64,000 bases of DNA from Butyrivibrio proteoclasticus P6B7 (lineage in GTDB: Bacteria > Bacillota > Clostridia > Lachnospirales > Lachnospiraceae): NCBI RefSeq assembly GCF_000622085.1, contig NZ_JHWL01000012.1, positions 62,001 through 126,000 on the forward strand. Direction: 5' to 3'. Below the pieces are notes generated by a model. It saw only the letters and a program-made list of their open reading frames with translations, was not told where the DNA came from and did not search any database. Position numbers and translations under genes: made by a program. Numbering within the stretch: the stretch's first letter is position 1; each line of letters begins with the position of its first letter. Shown piece after piece: positions 47,394 to 58,400 of the stretch.

Positions 47394-48313
47394 TACAAGA
47401 TACCCTCCTGTCCCATTTTCTTAATTGTCCAGTTCGCAACGAGAACCAGGATGATTCCTACAACAGTCTGGAAAAGACCTACTGCAGTAGCGAAGTCAAA
47501 TCTTCCTGCTGCAAGACCTACTGAATATACGTAGGTACTGATAACATCTGATGCATCCTTAACAAGTGTGTTACCCATGAGGTAAGGTCTGTCAAAGCTG
47601 ATGTTTACAAGTCTTCCAACCTGCATGATAAGAAGGACTGTAATAGTTGATGAAATCTGTGGCAATGTTACGTGCCATATTCTCTGAAGTCTTGTAGCTC
47701 CATCGATGTAAGCAGCCTCTCCAAGAGAAGCATCTGCTGCCATCAAAGCTGCCAGGTAAACGATAAGTGAATATCCAGCTCCCTGCCATACACCCATTAT
47801 CCAGTAAACGAAACGCCAGATAAATGAATTACTAAGGAATGATACTGGCTCTCCACCAAATGCTCCGATGATGTTGTTAACAAGTCCTGAGCTGTTAAAG
47901 AGCTGTGTAACAATACCTGCAATGATAACCCATGAAAGGAAGTTAGGAAGATATAAAAGTGTCTGTGTTGTCTTTCTAATTCTTTCACTTCTAAGCTCGT
48001 TCAAGAATACTGCCAGGAAAATTGGAATTGGGAATCCGATAATCAGATCACCGATGTTAAGAATGATTGTATTCTTAAGTGCACTCCAGAAATCCTTTGA
48101 TGAAAAAGCTTCTTTAAAATTCGCAAGTCCTATCCAAGGGCTGCTCCAAATTCCTTTAAATACATTAAATTTCTTAAAAGCAACTACTACTCCAAGCATC
48201 GGCTTGTACTTGAAAAGAATCATGTACACAACCGGAACAAGTAGCATAAGGTATAGCTGCCAGTTGTTTCGAAGGTAAATTCCTACCTTACTCTTCTTGC
48301 CATCTTTCTCCAT
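47393..48313 (-). CDS. Sugar ABC transporter permease, LplB type
   Basis: 306 residues from the ATG at 48313, with GAGAGGG upstream; an upstream extension of 22 residues lacks a ribosome site. Six membrane helices and the EAA loop (GEAAYIDGATR then HVTLPQISST) are visible. First gene of the second transporter unit. It starts 154 bases after the alcohol dehydrogenase stop, so it may have its own promoter. Confidence 0.93.
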   Translation of the reverse strand: MEKDGKKSKVGIYLRNNWQLYLMLLVPVVYMILFKYKPMLGVVVAFKKFNVFKGIWSSPWIGLANFKEAFSSKDFWSALKNTIILNIGDLIIGFPIPIFLAVFLNELRSERIRKTTQTLLYLPNFLSWVIIAGIVTQLFNSSGLVNNIIGAFGGEPVSFLSNSFIWRFVYWIMGVWQGAGYSLIVYLAALMAADASLGEAAYIDGATRLQRIWHVTLPQISSTITVLLIMQVGRLVNISFDRPYLMGNTLVKDASDVISTYVYSVGLAAGRFDFATAVGLFQTVVGIILVLVANWTIKKMGQEGIL

Positions 48314-48466
48314 ATAACCCTCTCTACACTCCTTGGAAACTCCCAAAAACTTAACGGCTTGTATGTATCTGCCTCTCACCGTTGTAATGATTGTATAATC
48401 TTTAGGAGTAAGAAACTATATGATTTTTACCAAAATCGAGATAAAACATTGCATTTTTTGTCCGAA

Positions 48467-49621
48467 TCAATCATATAGCTTTCTATATAGCTCTTTTATA
48501 ACCTCTACATCCAGCTCCCTTACAGTGTTTGAAGGGCTTCCGCTTATCATTGCATCCTCTGCCATTTTGTCGATCTGGGCAAAAAATGCCTCTTTTTCGA
48601 TGCCATAGCCTGCCAGCGTTGGAATCTGGCACACATGACAGATCTTTTTGATCTGGGACATGAAGATATCTGCCGCCACCTCTACGGAATCGCTGTCGTT
48701 TGCTGCTCCGATGGCCCTTGCCATGTCTGCAAAGCGCTCCTTTGCTCCCTCCTTGGCATACTCGAGACATACACTAAGAAGCATTGCGTTAGAGATGCCG
48801 TGTGGCACATGGAAAAGAGCTCCAATTGGCCTGCTCATGCCGTGTACAAGAGTTACACTTGAGTTGTTGAAGGCCATACCTGCCTCCAAAGCTGCTATAG
48901 ACATCTGAGTCCTTGCTACATCGCTGCCTTCATCGTGAAATGCAAGAGGAAGGTAGTTAAAGATTCTTTTTATTGCAGATATTGCCAAGGTGTCTGTCAA
49001 AGGCTGAGCTTTTCTTGATGTGTAGGCCTCTACTGCATGTGTAAGGGCATCAAGGCCTGTAGATGCAGTCATCTTAGGTGGAAGAGTCATGGTGAGCTCA
49101 GGATCAATGATTGCCACATCAGGCATGAGCTGAGCTCCCTTAAGGAGCATCTTAACTCCTGTATCAACGTCAGAAACGATGGTGAACTGAGTAGCCTCAG
49201 AGCCAGTGCCTGCTGTTGTCGGGATTGCCACCATCTTGGTCTTAATTCCCGTGATCTCTTTTCCCATGTAATCGGAGAGCTTGCCTTCGTTGGCATCCAT
49301 GGCAGCCACTGCCTTCATGATGTCCAGAGCACTTCCGCCGCCGATACCAATGAGGAAATCGCAGTTCTCTTTTCTATATATTGAGAGTGCATCTGCTATC
49401 ATCACATTGGTTGGCTCCCCGAGAAAGTCATCATAGATAGCAAAAGAAATGTCTTTCTTAGAAAGAGCATCTGTGATAATCTTCACCTTTCCAAGCTTCT
49501 CTGTGATCTGATCACAGACGATAAGGGCTTTTTTGCCAAAGCCCTCTATGTATTTGGCCACCTCTTTCAGGCTCCCCTTGCCTGTTACGATCTTGCCTGG
49601 TGCGATAAATTCTTTTGCCAT
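48467..49621 (-). CDS. Iron-containing alcohol dehydrogenase
   Basis: 384 residues, family III. NAD-binding GIGGGSALD is near residue 95, followed by TAGTGSEAT. The iron ligands lie in GLDALTHAVEAYTS and LVHGMSRPIGALFHVPHG (three His plus an Asp). It interconverts an alcohol and its aldehyde or ketone with NAD(H). As last gene of the inositol block it may recycle NADH by reducing an aldehyde product of the pathway; that role is inferred from position only. Confidence 0.92.
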   Translation of the reverse strand: MAKEFIAPGKIVTGKGSLKEVAKYIEGFGKKALIVCDQITEKLGKVKIITDALSKKDISFAIYDDFLGEPTNVMIADALSIYRKENCDFLIGIGGGSALDIMKAVAAMDANEGKLSDYMGKEITGIKTKMVAIPTTAGTGSEATQFTIVSDVDTGVKMLLKGAQLMPDVAIIDPELTMTLPPKMTASTGLDALTHAVEAYTSRKAQPLTDTLAISAIKRIFNYLPLAFHDEGSDVARTQMSIAALEAGMAFNNSSVTLVHGMSRPIGALFHVPHGISNAMLLSVCLEYAKEGAKERFADMARAIGAANDSDSVEVAADIFMSQIKKICHVCQIPTLAGYGIEKEAFFAQIDKMAEDAMISGSPSNTVRELDVEVIKELYRKLYD

Positions 49622-49634
49622 ACCCGTTTCCCCC

Positions 49635-50645
49635 TTACTCTACCTCAGACAGCTTAACTGGTCTGTGTTCCTTAACGGAAAGATTTGCTGCCATAGCCAT
49701 AAGAACTGGCTTAAGGCCATCATCAATGCCGAGCACTGTATTTGTATCATTCTCAACTGCTTCAATGAAGGACTTGATCTCGTCTGAGTAAGCCTGCATG
49801 TATCTTTCAAGGAAGAAGAACAATGGCTTCTCGCCTGTTACGCCGCTTTCGTTAGAAAGAACTACATTGGACTGGGAGTCGTTGGCATTAGCTACCATTC
49901 CCTTTGATCCAAATACTTCTGCTCTCTGATCGTAGCCATATACTGACTTTCTGCAGTTATCGATAACAACCAGGGCGCCGTTCTTCATCTTGATAGTGAT
50001 GACAGCTGTGTCAACATCGCCAGCTTCACCAATTGCAGGATCCACAAGGACTGCAGACTGAACATATACTTCCTCTGCATCGCATCCAGCAAGGAAACGA
50101 GCCATATCAAAATCATGAATTGTCATATCCATGAACATACCGCCAGAAACTGCAACGTACTCAGGTGATGGTGGCTCAGGATCTCTTGATGTGATCTTGA
50201 TGATCTGTGGATCACCGATCTTGCCTGCAGCAACTGCAGCCTGAACAGCCTTAAAGTTGTGGTCAAATCTTCTGTTAAAGCCCACCTGATACTTAAGGTT
50301 CTTGCCCTTTAATGCATCCATTACCTGATGGATCTTCTCTACATCGTGATCAATTGGCTTTTCGCAGAAGACGTGCTTGCCTGCTTTAATTGCCTCGATT
50401 GAGATTGGTGCGTGTGTATCTGTTGATGAGCAGATAAGAACTGCCTGGATCTCTGGATCGTTAATGATATCCTTGTAATCCTTTGTTACGTTCTCGATGC
50501 CCATATTCTTAGCCCAAGCAGCTGTCTCATTGTTCATGAATGGATCTGCCAGGGTCTTGATCTTTGCTCCTGGAACATTGTTAGTGATGCTCTGTACGTG
50601 TACCTTTCCAATACGGCCTGCGCCGATAATTCCTACTGTAACCAT
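49635..50645 (-). CDS. iolG: Inositol 2-dehydrogenase
   Basis: 336 residues, Gfo/Idh/MocA fold. N-terminal Rossmann loop GIIGAGRIGKVH, the family motif CEKPID, and the catalytic pair in MDMTIHDFDMARF (Asp and His). It oxidises myo-inositol to 2-keto-myo-inositol with NAD. It starts downstream of iolE with a 24-base gap. Product and neighbours match steps 1 to 4 of inositol catabolism. Confidence 0.92.
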   Translation of the reverse strand: MVTVGIIGAGRIGKVHVQSITNNVPGAKIKTLADPFMNNETAAWAKNMGIENVTKDYKDIINDPEIQAVLICSSTDTHAPISIEAIKAGKHVFCEKPIDHDVEKIHQVMDALKGKNLKYQVGFNRRFDHNFKAVQAAVAAGKIGDPQIIKITSRDPEPPSPEYVAVSGGMFMDMTIHDFDMARFLAGCDAEEVYVQSAVLVDPAIGEAGDVDTAVITIKMKNGALVVIDNCRKSVYGYDQRAEVFGSKGMVANANDSQSNVVLSNESGVTGEKPLFFFLERYMQAYSDEIKSFIEAVENDTNTVLGIDDGLKPVLMAMAANLSVKEHRPVKLSEVE

Positions 50646-50669
50646 TTTCTTTCCCCTTTTCTTATATAA

Positions 50670-51566
50670 TCAAAGTCCTGTATGTTCTGCGATGTACTTT
50701 CTAGCCTTAAGAGCATATTCGAATGGATTTGCTTTTGCTGGATCCTGCTCTGCTTCAACCACAACCCAACCTTCGTAACCAGACTCTTCCAATATCTTGA
50801 AGATTGGTGCAAAGTCTACGTCGCCATCTCCTGGAACTGTGAAGACGCCTTCTCTTACGCCCTTTAAGAAGCTCCAGTTGTTCTTTCTTGATTCCTCAAC
50901 CTTTTCTCTTCTAATGTCCTTAAGATGTACATGCTTAACTCTGTCTACATATTTCCTAAGGATTGGCTCTGGATCGATGCCTGCAAAGGACAAATGTCCT
51001 GAGTCAAAGAGAAGATATACCAAATCAGGATCCACCATCTCCATGAATCTGTCGATTTCTTCTTCAGTCTGCACTACTGTTCCCATGTGATGGTGATAGG
51101 TAAGGGTCATACCATTGTCCTTAGCAACCTTGCCTAGGCGGTTAAGGCCCTCTGTGAGGCGCTTCCACTCATCATCGTTCATAACATACTTGCCCTCAAA
51201 AATAGGCTGATCAAGCTTACCCTGTGTTGAGTAGCTCTGCTCTGAAGCACCGATCACCTTCGCCCCAAGGGTCTTAAGGAATGTGAGCTGCTGCACAAAT
51301 TCTTTTTCCACCTCTTCATAGGGCTTGGTTAAAAGAAATGATGAAAACCACTGGTTACAAACCTGAATACCTCTAAGGTCCAGCGCTTTCTTAAGCTCTA
51401 CTTCATCCTTAGGATACTTACTTCCTACCTCGCAGCCCTTAAATCCTGCCAGTGCCATCTCTGAGATGCACTGCTGAAATGTATTTTCTTTCCCCAAATC
51501 TGGCATGTCATCATTGGTCCAGCCAATAGGTGCAATGCCAAGTGATACCTTCTTGCTGTCTAACAT
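50670..51566 (-). CDS. iolE: myo-Inosose-2 dehydratase
   Basis: 298 residues, xylose-isomerase-like TIM barrel. N-terminus VSLGIAPIGWTNDDMPDLG is highly typical of IolE. Metal-binding acidic and histidine residues are in LLFDSGHLSFAG and HVHLKDIR. It dehydrates 2-keto-myo-inositol to the trihydroxycyclohexane dione that IolD cleaves. It lies between iolB and iolG. Confidence 0.95.
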   Translation of the reverse strand: MLDSKKVSLGIAPIGWTNDDMPDLGKENTFQQCISEMALAGFKGCEVGSKYPKDEVELKKALDLRGIQVCNQWFSSFLLTKPYEEVEKEFVQQLTFLKTLGAKVIGASEQSYSTQGKLDQPIFEGKYVMNDDEWKRLTEGLNRLGKVAKDNGMTLTYHHHMGTVVQTEEEIDRFMEMVDPDLVYLLFDSGHLSFAGIDPEPILRKYVDRVKHVHLKDIRREKVEESRKNNWSFLKGVREGVFTVPGDGDVDFAPIFKILEESGYEGWVVVEAEQDPAKANPFEYALKARKYIAEHTGL

Positions 51567-51577
51567 TATCCTTCTCC

Positions 51578-52360
51578 TTAATTAAATTTATGATCATACA
51601 TCCAAGTGTAACGCTCATCATCAATTCGGTCGGTCCATGGATTGCCTGGAAGATGTCTGATCATCCAGCAAGTGTACATCTGAAATCCTGGTGCGCAGGA
51701 CTGTGGATGAACCTTGCCTCCCGGAATAGCTGAAAAGCTGCCGTCCACACTCTTAAACACTTCATCTCCAACAAAGCTTGCTCCAAAGCCCTCTGGTCTG
51801 TCGAACAGGAAGTAGTAGGTCTCTGGCTGTGGATGAGTGTGTGGAATGTAGCCTGACCAGTTACCTGGATCATTTAACACCTCGCCAAGAACCATGTTTG
51901 AATATGGCGCAGTCTCATAGTCGAAGGCTGTGCTTACTCTTCTCTTGGCTGTTCCACCAAACTTATCCTTGCAGGAATAGATCCATGGTGTGTTCTCAGG
52001 ATCATAGAACTTAGCCTCAAACTCTTTTTCATTGTCTGTGCACTGGACCAGAATCTCTGCGTCGCTGTCAGCAGTTACTACCACCTTTGTGTTCTTGCAA
52101 ACATGAAGTGCATAGAGCCCATCAGTGAAGACATCCTTTCTATAGACCTCTTTTTCCTGACCATTCCAGCTATACTTAAGCTTTCCCTTTAGCAAAAGAA
52201 CTGCCATCTCCTCGGTGGGCTTAAGAAATTCCTTGGTCTGTCCCTGTGTCAGCTTAAATACTCTGATATCCATAAGCATATCTTTGTAGTCGTTGTCATA
52301 GGTTGTCAGGATCTTCTCACCGTTTTCGTCAAACTCTGGATATCCAAAAACTTTTCCCAT
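51578..52360 (-). CDS. iolB: 5-Deoxy-glucuronate isomerase
   Basis: 260 residues from the ATG at 52360 (AGAGAGGG upstream). Double cupin fold with histidines in HTHPQPETYYFLFDRPEG and HPQSCAPG. It converts 5-deoxy-glucuronate to 2-deoxy-5-keto-gluconate. The next enzyme in the pathway, the kinase IolC, is not encoded in this window. It lies between iolD and iolE. Confidence 0.93.
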   Translation of the reverse strand: MGKVFGYPEFDENGEKILTTYDNDYKDMLMDIRVFKLTQGQTKEFLKPTEEMAVLLLKGKLKYSWNGQEKEVYRKDVFTDGLYALHVCKNTKVVVTADSDAEILVQCTDNEKEFEAKFYDPENTPWIYSCKDKFGGTAKRRVSTAFDYETAPYSNMVLGEVLNDPGNWSGYIPHTHPQPETYYFLFDRPEGFGASFVGDEVFKSVDGSFSAIPGGKVHPQSCAPGFQMYTCWMIRHLPGNPWTDRIDDERYTWMYDHKFN

Positions 52361-52422
52361 TTGCTTACCCTCTCTACATATATTTCTTTTCAAACTGGTA
52401 ATTCTCATCTAACCAGTTAACA

Positions 52423-54354
52423 TCAATACTTTCTGGCTTCTTTTCTTCCCTCTTCAACTTCTTTTCTGCAACTTCTTACTGACTTGGATGTTGATACAGC
52501 CGCAAGGCCTACATCCCACCAGGACTCGTAGCCATCTGTCATGGTCTTAGGCATAACCTTAAGGTCGATAAGTGTTGAAACCTTCTGTTTCTTGGAATCC
52601 TTAAGGGCCTCTTCAAGCTCTTCAACAGTTCTTACCGTGTAGGTCTTAAGTCCGTAGCCAGCACCGATCATAGCGTAATCGATTGGAATAAGATCGCCAT
52701 TTAGCTTTCCACTCTTATCTCTGTATCTAAACTCTGTAGCAATGGAGCCGATTCCGTGGGTCATCTCCAGGTTGTTGATGCATCCAAAGCCGCAGTTATC
52801 AAATACTAAAAGGTTGATCTTAGCTCTTTCCTGCATTGCTGTAGCTATCTCGCTGTGAAGCATAAGGAAGCTTCCATCACCAAGGAAGGAATAAACCTCC
52901 TTCTTAGGCTCAGCCATCTTAACTCCGAGAGCTCCGGAAACCTCATATCCCATGCAGGAATAGCCGTACTCAGCGTGATAGCCATTTCTTTCATCAGTAG
53001 TCCACATTCTCTGAAGGTCACTAGGAAGTGATCCACCAGCTGTTACGATGTTGGCGTTCTCATCGATGACTCTTCTGACAGCGGCAATTGCTGCGGTCTG
53101 AGTGAGAGTTGCTCCAGTCATCTTGTGGAATTCAGGAAGTGTTCTAGGATCTCTTGCTTCGATCATTGGCTTGAACTTATCGCCTGTGTACTTGATCTCT
53201 GCCAGCTTACCCATCTCCTTGTTCCATTTGTCTTTGGCATTTCTGATCTCATCCTTATAGGATGTTGAATACTTGCTCTTGGAAAGGACTTTAGAAAGAG
53301 CTTCCAATGTAACCTTAAGGTCACCAACAGCCTTGGTTGCATCCATCTTGTAGGCATCAAAGCGATTAACGTTGATAGATACTACTGGAACATTTTCCTT
53401 GAACTGTCTCTTGGAACCAGTTGTGAAATCTGAAAGTCTTGTGCCCAGGGCGATGATAAGATCTGCTTTCTTGGCAATTGTGTTGGCTGCAAGAGTTCCT
53501 GTAACTCCAATTCCGCCAAGGCACATAGGATCTGAGGACTTACATGCACTCTTACCTGACTGGGTCTCGCCAAATGGAATGTGGAACTTGTTACAGAAGG
53601 TCTCAATTGTCTCGCCGGCCTCTGAATACTTAGCTCCGCCGCCAACAACCACTAATGGTCTCTTGGCCTTTGCTATCTTCTCAGCAACATCAAGGATCTC
53701 CTCCTCAGCTGCTGCCTGTCTTACGATTCTATGAACTCTCTTTTTAAAGAAATACTCTGGATACTCGTAGGCCTCTCCCTCGATGTCCTGAGGAAGTGCA
53801 ATACAAACAGCTCCTGTATTCGCAGGATCTGTCAGAACTCTCATTGCACTGATCATGGCTGTCATCAGCTGCTCTGGTCTGTTGATGCGATCCCAGTATT
53901 TGCAAACCGGCTTAAATGCATCATTTGTTGTAACTGCCAGTGAAGAGTCTATCTCCAGCTGCTGAAGTACAGGATCTGGCTGTCTTGATGCAAATGTATC
54001 TGCAGGAAATACCAGAAGCGGAATGTGGTTAACTGTAGCATCTGCGCAGGCTGTGACCATATTTGCTGCTCCTGGTCCTACGCTTGATGAACAGGCAATT
54101 ATCTTTCTTCTGTTGTTCTGCTTAGCAAAGGCGATGGCTGTATGGCACATGCCCTGCTCGTTTCTCCCCTGAAAAACCTTTAACTTTCCCGGGTCGCTGT
54201 CCAGGGCTTCCCCAAGTCCCACAGCTATTCCGTGTCCAAAGATTGTAAATATTCCCTCTACAAACTTAGTCTCCTTACCATCGAAGGAAACGTACTGCTG
54301 ATCAAGAAACTTAACCAGCGCCTGTGCTGTTGTAAGTTTTATTGTTTTCTCCAT
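52423..54354 (-). CDS. iolD: 3D-(3,5/4)-trihydroxycyclohexane-1,2-dione hydrolase
   Basis: 643 residues, thiamine-diphosphate enzyme of the acetolactate synthase fold. The TPP-binding motif [11 protein letters not shown] with [13 protein letters not shown] lies near residues 490-530. The N-terminal catalytic glutamate lies in the first domain. It hydrolyses the cyclic dione to 5-deoxy-glucuronate. It is the first gene of the iol operon; a terminator-like hairpin stands 63 bases upstream. Confidence 0.95.
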   Translation of the reverse strand: MEKTIKLTTAQALVKFLDQQYVSFDGKETKFVEGIFTIFGHGIAVGLGEALDSDPGKLKVFQGRNEQGMCHTAIAFAKQNNRRKIIACSSSVGPGAANMVTACADATVNHIPLLVFPADTFASRQPDPVLQQLEIDSSLAVTTNDAFKPVCKYWDRINRPEQLMTAMISAMRVLTDPANTGAVCIALPQDIEGEAYEYPEYFFKKRVHRIVRQAAAEEEILDVAEKIAKAKRPLVVVGGGAKYSEAGETIETFCNKFHIPFGETQSGKSACKSSDPMCLGGIGVTGTLAANTIAKKADLIIALGTRLSDFTTGSKRQFKENVPVVSINVNRFDAYKMDATKAVGDLKVTLEALSKVLSKSKYSTSYKDEIRNAKDKWNKEMGKLAEIKYTGDKFKPMIEARDPRTLPEFHKMTGATLTQTAAIAAVRRVIDENANIVTAGGSLPSDLQRMWTTDERNGYHAEYGYSCMGYEVSGALGVKMAEPKKEVYSFLGDGSFLMLHSEIATAMQERAKINLLVFDNCGFGCINNLEMTHGIGSIATEFRYRDKSGKLNGDLIPIDYAMIGAGYGLKTYTVRTVEELEEALKDSKKQKVSTLIDLKVMPKTMTDGYESWWDVGLAAVSTSKSVRSCRKEVEEGRKEARKY

Positions 54355-54416
54355 GACCTTCTCCTATCTAAATTGCTATACCCCTAAACAGCGCTCTGAT
54401 TCTACATTTGGGTAAC

Positions 54417-54466
54417 AAAAAAGAATGTACGATATAGAGCGCAATTGTTCTCTATACCATACATTC
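54417..54466 (-). terminator. Interrupted inverted repeat between CPBP protease gene and iolD
   Basis: Arms GAATGTA-N3-TATAGAG (54423-54439) and CTCTATA-N3-TACATTC (54450-54466) form a 14-bp interrupted stem. A plus-strand A run (54417-54422) gives a U run on the minus transcript, so it probably terminates the CPBP transcript. Its position 63 bases before iolD also allows an operator or leader role for the iol operon. Confidence 0.65.
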
Positions 54467-54562
54467 TATTTTTATTTCAGTGCATTATCTACGCGGTTTT
54501 TATTATTACTCATCAAAAAGATTGCATTTTTTGTTATTGGCCATTAATACTGTTTGCATTTT

Positions 54563-55162
54563 TTATAACTGTATTATCTGTGTTATCAGATTGAGTGTTC
54601 CATGTATGAGCCAGCTTGGGAGAATTGATCCGTCAGCTTTCTTTTCATTGATATATGCAAGAACAACGCCTGGAAGCATAGGATAGAGGAAAAGAGCTAA
54701 ACCCTGAGCTACATTTATCTGTCCGAGGGCCATAACTACATGAATGGCTCCAAATAAAGCGGCCTGAATAATTGTGGCAGCCTTAAATCCAAGCTTTGAT
54801 TGTAATCTCTTTTGAATAAAACCTCTAAAGACAATCTCTTCAGAAAGAGCTGTCTGCAAGTAGGAATAGAAGATTGCGCAAGGAAGTCCTGCTACGCCCA
54901 TTCCTGCAAAGGTGGAGGTGTTCCAATCTGTCTTAAGGAGCACGTTGTAAACCACCATACCAACGATTTCGCATATTGCAAATCCGCCAATGATAAAGAG
55001 TAATAGTTCTTTCCTATCTCCGGCTGGGCGCTTAAGTCCCAGCCAGGAGAAGAAGTTTTCTTTTTTACGGGCGGTTATGAGCCACCAGATAAATGGAATT
55101 ATAGAGAATAGTATGATCTGAATTATTGAGTTAATAAATTGATTAATTGTCAGTGTTGTCAT
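54563..55162 (-). CDS. CPBP-family intramembrane glutamic protease
   Basis: 199 residues from the ATG at 55162 (AGAAGG upstream); the longer frame lies inside the Xre gene. About six membrane helices. The CPBP motifs are SEEIVFRGF (Glu pair and Arg), FGAIHV (His) and a C-terminal HGTLNL. Family members process prenylated or bacteriocin-related peptides; this one's substrate is unknown. It overlaps the Xre gene end by 20 bases, and such regulator-protease pairs are common in Firmicutes. Confidence 0.88.
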   Translation of the reverse strand: MTTLTINQFINSIIQIILFSIIPFIWWLITARKKENFFSWLGLKRPAGDRKELLLFIIGGFAICEIVGMVVYNVLLKTDWNTSTFAGMGVAGLPCAIFYSYLQTALSEEIVFRGFIQKRLQSKLGFKAATIIQAALFGAIHVVMALGQINVAQGLALFLYPMLPGVVLAYINEKKADGSILPSWLIHGTLNLITQIIQL

Positions 55163-55370
55163 TGTCGTCACCTTCTGCATTTGGATCGTACTTAAGTATG
55201 TCGCCAGGTTCACATTCAAGAGCATTACAGATTCCTGCAAGAGTTGAGAATCTGATTGCATTTACTTTGTTGTTCTTAATCTTGGAGAGATTAACATTGG
55301 AAATTCCTACGTTATCCGCAAGATCGTTAAGAGACATATGGCGCTTAGCCATCATGATATCAAGTACCAC
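55143..55370 (-). CDS. Small Xre-type helix-turn-helix regulator, 5' end at the junction
   Basis: About 75 residues. The body (MMAKRHMSLNDLADNVGISN, then a recognition helix and LECEPGDILKYD) is the common YozG-like regulator family. In that family a short strand of the type IVxLDxMM precedes the KR. Here VVLDIMM is present, but the ATG expected about three codons before it is absent. A GTG at 55370 is the last plausible start before the sequence changes character at about 55,372. The gene is therefore either started by GTG or cut at its 5' end. Confidence 0.75.
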   Translation of the reverse strand: MVLDIMMAKRHMSLNDLADNVGISNVNLSKIKNNKVNAIRFSTLAGICNALECEPGDILKYDPNAEGDDNDNTDN

Positions 55371-56758
55371 AAAAAGCAAACCCACAGTCAGGCACCACCA
55401 AAAAGTAAAACGTACACATCTTAACCAAGAGAAAAACCGTAGAAAAACTAAAGCGAAACGCAAAAAAGAACAAGGACGAACACAAACCAGCCAAACCCAA
55501 TGGACAAAGAAACACCCTACCAGAGAAAACCAAGAACGAAAAAGGCAAACAACCAACAAAGACAAAGACCAACAAAAACACAACCAACACCCTGAACAAG
55601 AACAACGCATAACAAAAAAAACGATGACCATATGCACGCCACACTCAAAAAAAGACTAAAGCTACTAAACAAAACAACAGTAAAGAATGAAACCAAGATC
55701 CCTGGCAAGAGAAGACCAACCAACACAAGAACGAACTAAAAGCAATAGACCTCCGAAACAGCAAACACAAAAAAAGAAAATCAAAAGATGCCAAAGCCTA
55801 TAAACCAAACCTAGACGAACTAACATAAAAGAAAAAGAACTGACAAAACAACGAAACCCCCGAAACCAAATCATACCAAAAAAATAAGCGCCAGAAGCGT
55901 GGACAACACGACGAGAACCCTTCAGAATCCCAAAACCTCCACGAACAAACCCTCCCAAAACGAGAAACACAAAGACATTAAAGCTTACACAAAAAAAAAT
56001 AATAACAACGGCAATCAAAAAGCCCAAAAAATCGTAAGCGAAAAACATTAAACATACATAAACCAAGACAAAAAAGCCGATGAACTGCCCATTATCACGA
56101 AAACAACCTATCACAAGACCAACACCTAGAACATAAAAAGCAAACCGCACCAAGACCTGGTAACACATGCAGGCAAAAAGCCGGAAAATAACCGACAACA
56201 GCCCCAGGCGCACAGGTTACACGCAGACCGCGCAAACCAACATACTCCAAACGAGATAAAAAACCAAGGGAATTCCTCAAAACGAGTCCACGCAAACTCC
56301 AAAAAGGAACAGACCCTCGAGAAAGAAGGCCACCAATAGGGCCTCAAATAACCCAAAAAACAAGAAACAAAAACAAAAAAAAAAAACCCCCAAAAAGAGA
56401 CTACATTATAAAGACGCAACTATAATAAAAGCTATCACAACCACACAAGGACACATCACTAAACGCCGAAGAGCACACACAAGCAAAAAGAGCAAAAACG
56501 CTGGAAGAAGCCCGAACACCAGCTCCCAAAACTCAAAACACAAAAACAGTACACACTCACGCCACTATAACCAACAACAAAAGAAACGAAAATAACTAAT
56601 ACACAGACACACATACGCAGGGACAAATACTAACGGAAAATACCGAAGCCACCATCCATCCAAAAAAAAACTGGGAAATGACAAAACCAATAACAAGAAC
56701 ACCATTAGAATGAGATAAGACATTCACCCTCAATGCCCAAATATCCCCAAAAACCCCC

Positions 56759-57490
56759 TCAATTCTGAGAACCAGCAACTCCACGGTAAGAAAAACAGAA
56801 CAGATACAGGAGCGATGACCATAAAACAAGCGCCACCCAGCCACTGACAACCACACACGAACCATCCACCAAAAATACAAAAGATCCAGAGCTCAAAATA
56901 CCAAGCCAAGAAAAAAAAGAATACGAGATCACATTTCCATCTCCATCAAAGAAAGCATACTCAACAATAGCAAACTCTACAACCAAACAGCCGCCACTAA
57001 AGACACAGCAATAGGACCCGGAATAGAACATGATATTACCAACACTAACAATATCAACAGCCACAAAAGCGACTGTCACAACCCCACCAACGCCACAATT
57101 GAAAACAACAGACAAATCACATACAAGACCAAAAACAAACTCCCCCGGAAAATGTACAAACACACACACGCAAACAACACTCGTAAACCTAGCAACCAAC
57201 GCCAATGTAAAACTAATACATGCGACAAAATCAACCACGACAAAGACACCGAAATAAAAATCAACATAACCAAACACAACCCCAGATTCATCATTAAAGC
57301 AAGCAAAAGAAAAAAATCCTAAAAGAACAAAAAAACTACAGCCAACAACTATAATTACAGCAACTAGAACGATATACACGAAATCACCACCCCAAAATAG
57401 AAGAAAGCATTCGACATAACAACTCAGAAAACCCAAGACACAACACACCACAATCAAACCATCCAGGCCCTCCAGAGAAACAACCAACAC
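56759..57490 (-). other. Hydrophobic open frame in the A+C block (243 codons, doubtful gene)
   Basis: An uninterrupted minus-strand frame made mainly of Val, Phe, Leu, Gly, Cys and Ser with some acidic residues. A T/G-rich strand has few stop codons, so long frames are expected more often than usual. No motif or ribosome site recognised. Confidence 0.15.
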
Positions 57491-57545
57491 TTTTACTACG
57501 ATCCATAAAAAACATAGGAAAAACCACTAAAACCCAACACAAGAC

Positions 57546-58400
57546 TCAAACAAATAAAGAGATGAAAAAAACAAAAACGATGTACCCGCCGCAAACAGCA
57601 TTCCTACAAATTAAAAAAACCACTATTCCAGAGAGAAAACCACAACACAGACAGCAAAAAAGAACAACCTCCCCACCACATACCCCATCAAAAAAAGAAA
57701 CCAAATACATAATGCGAAAAGAAAAGTGCCAAAGGCCAAAAAAAAAAATCTTCTCTCCACTACTAAAAAAACAATAAACCGGTGCAATATGAACAAACTC
57801 ATAATCAAAACATAACCCTAGAAGAAAAATAAAAGAAAGACAACAAAAAAAAAAAAGCTGGTCCAAAGACACACCCACCCCTTATAATCATATAGCCCCA
57901 TAGCCAATCGCCAAAACAACAAAATGACAATCCGCAAGCAACAAAAGGAAAAACCAAAAAAAGGCCTCAAACAAATACCACCTAACAAACAGCATTAATG
58001 ACCGGAAATTGATCATAAAACACAACCACAGCCCATCAGACACAAAAACAACCCCCACAAGAACAAATGTAATACAACAAAAAACAACAACGTTGAAACA
58101 GAAATACATACCACACACGCAAAACTCTGAAGAAAGCAGATCATTCACAAAAAGGAACACGACACAAAAAACGCAAAAAAAACACCCCAGAAAAAAAGTA
58201 AATCTATCAATCAATAAACAAGGGAAAAACACGGAAAAAACCAACAGAAAAGGAGAATCCAACCATATACAACAGAGAAAAAGAAAATCCACCGGAAAAG
58301 CATAAAGATCCAGAGCAAACGCATTCAAACCCAACGCAAGAAAGACAACATAATCAAAAACGAAACCCCAAAGAAAATAGCGGGAAAACCAAAACAACAT
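57546..58400 (-). other. Hydrophobic open frame in the A+C block, interrupted by TGA and TAA
   Basis: Two minus-strand frames (58400-57888 and 57878-57546) share one reading phase and are separated by TGA and a nearby TAA. The translation is rich in Phe, Leu, Cys and Val. No function assigned. Confidence 0.15.

Noticed and set aside
55147-55659. 170-codon plus-strand frame crossing the junction
   Set aside because: The first part is the antisense of the Xre gene and the rest is A/C-rich sequence, which has few stops and gives Lys/Thr/Asn/Gln strings. No start signal or motif.
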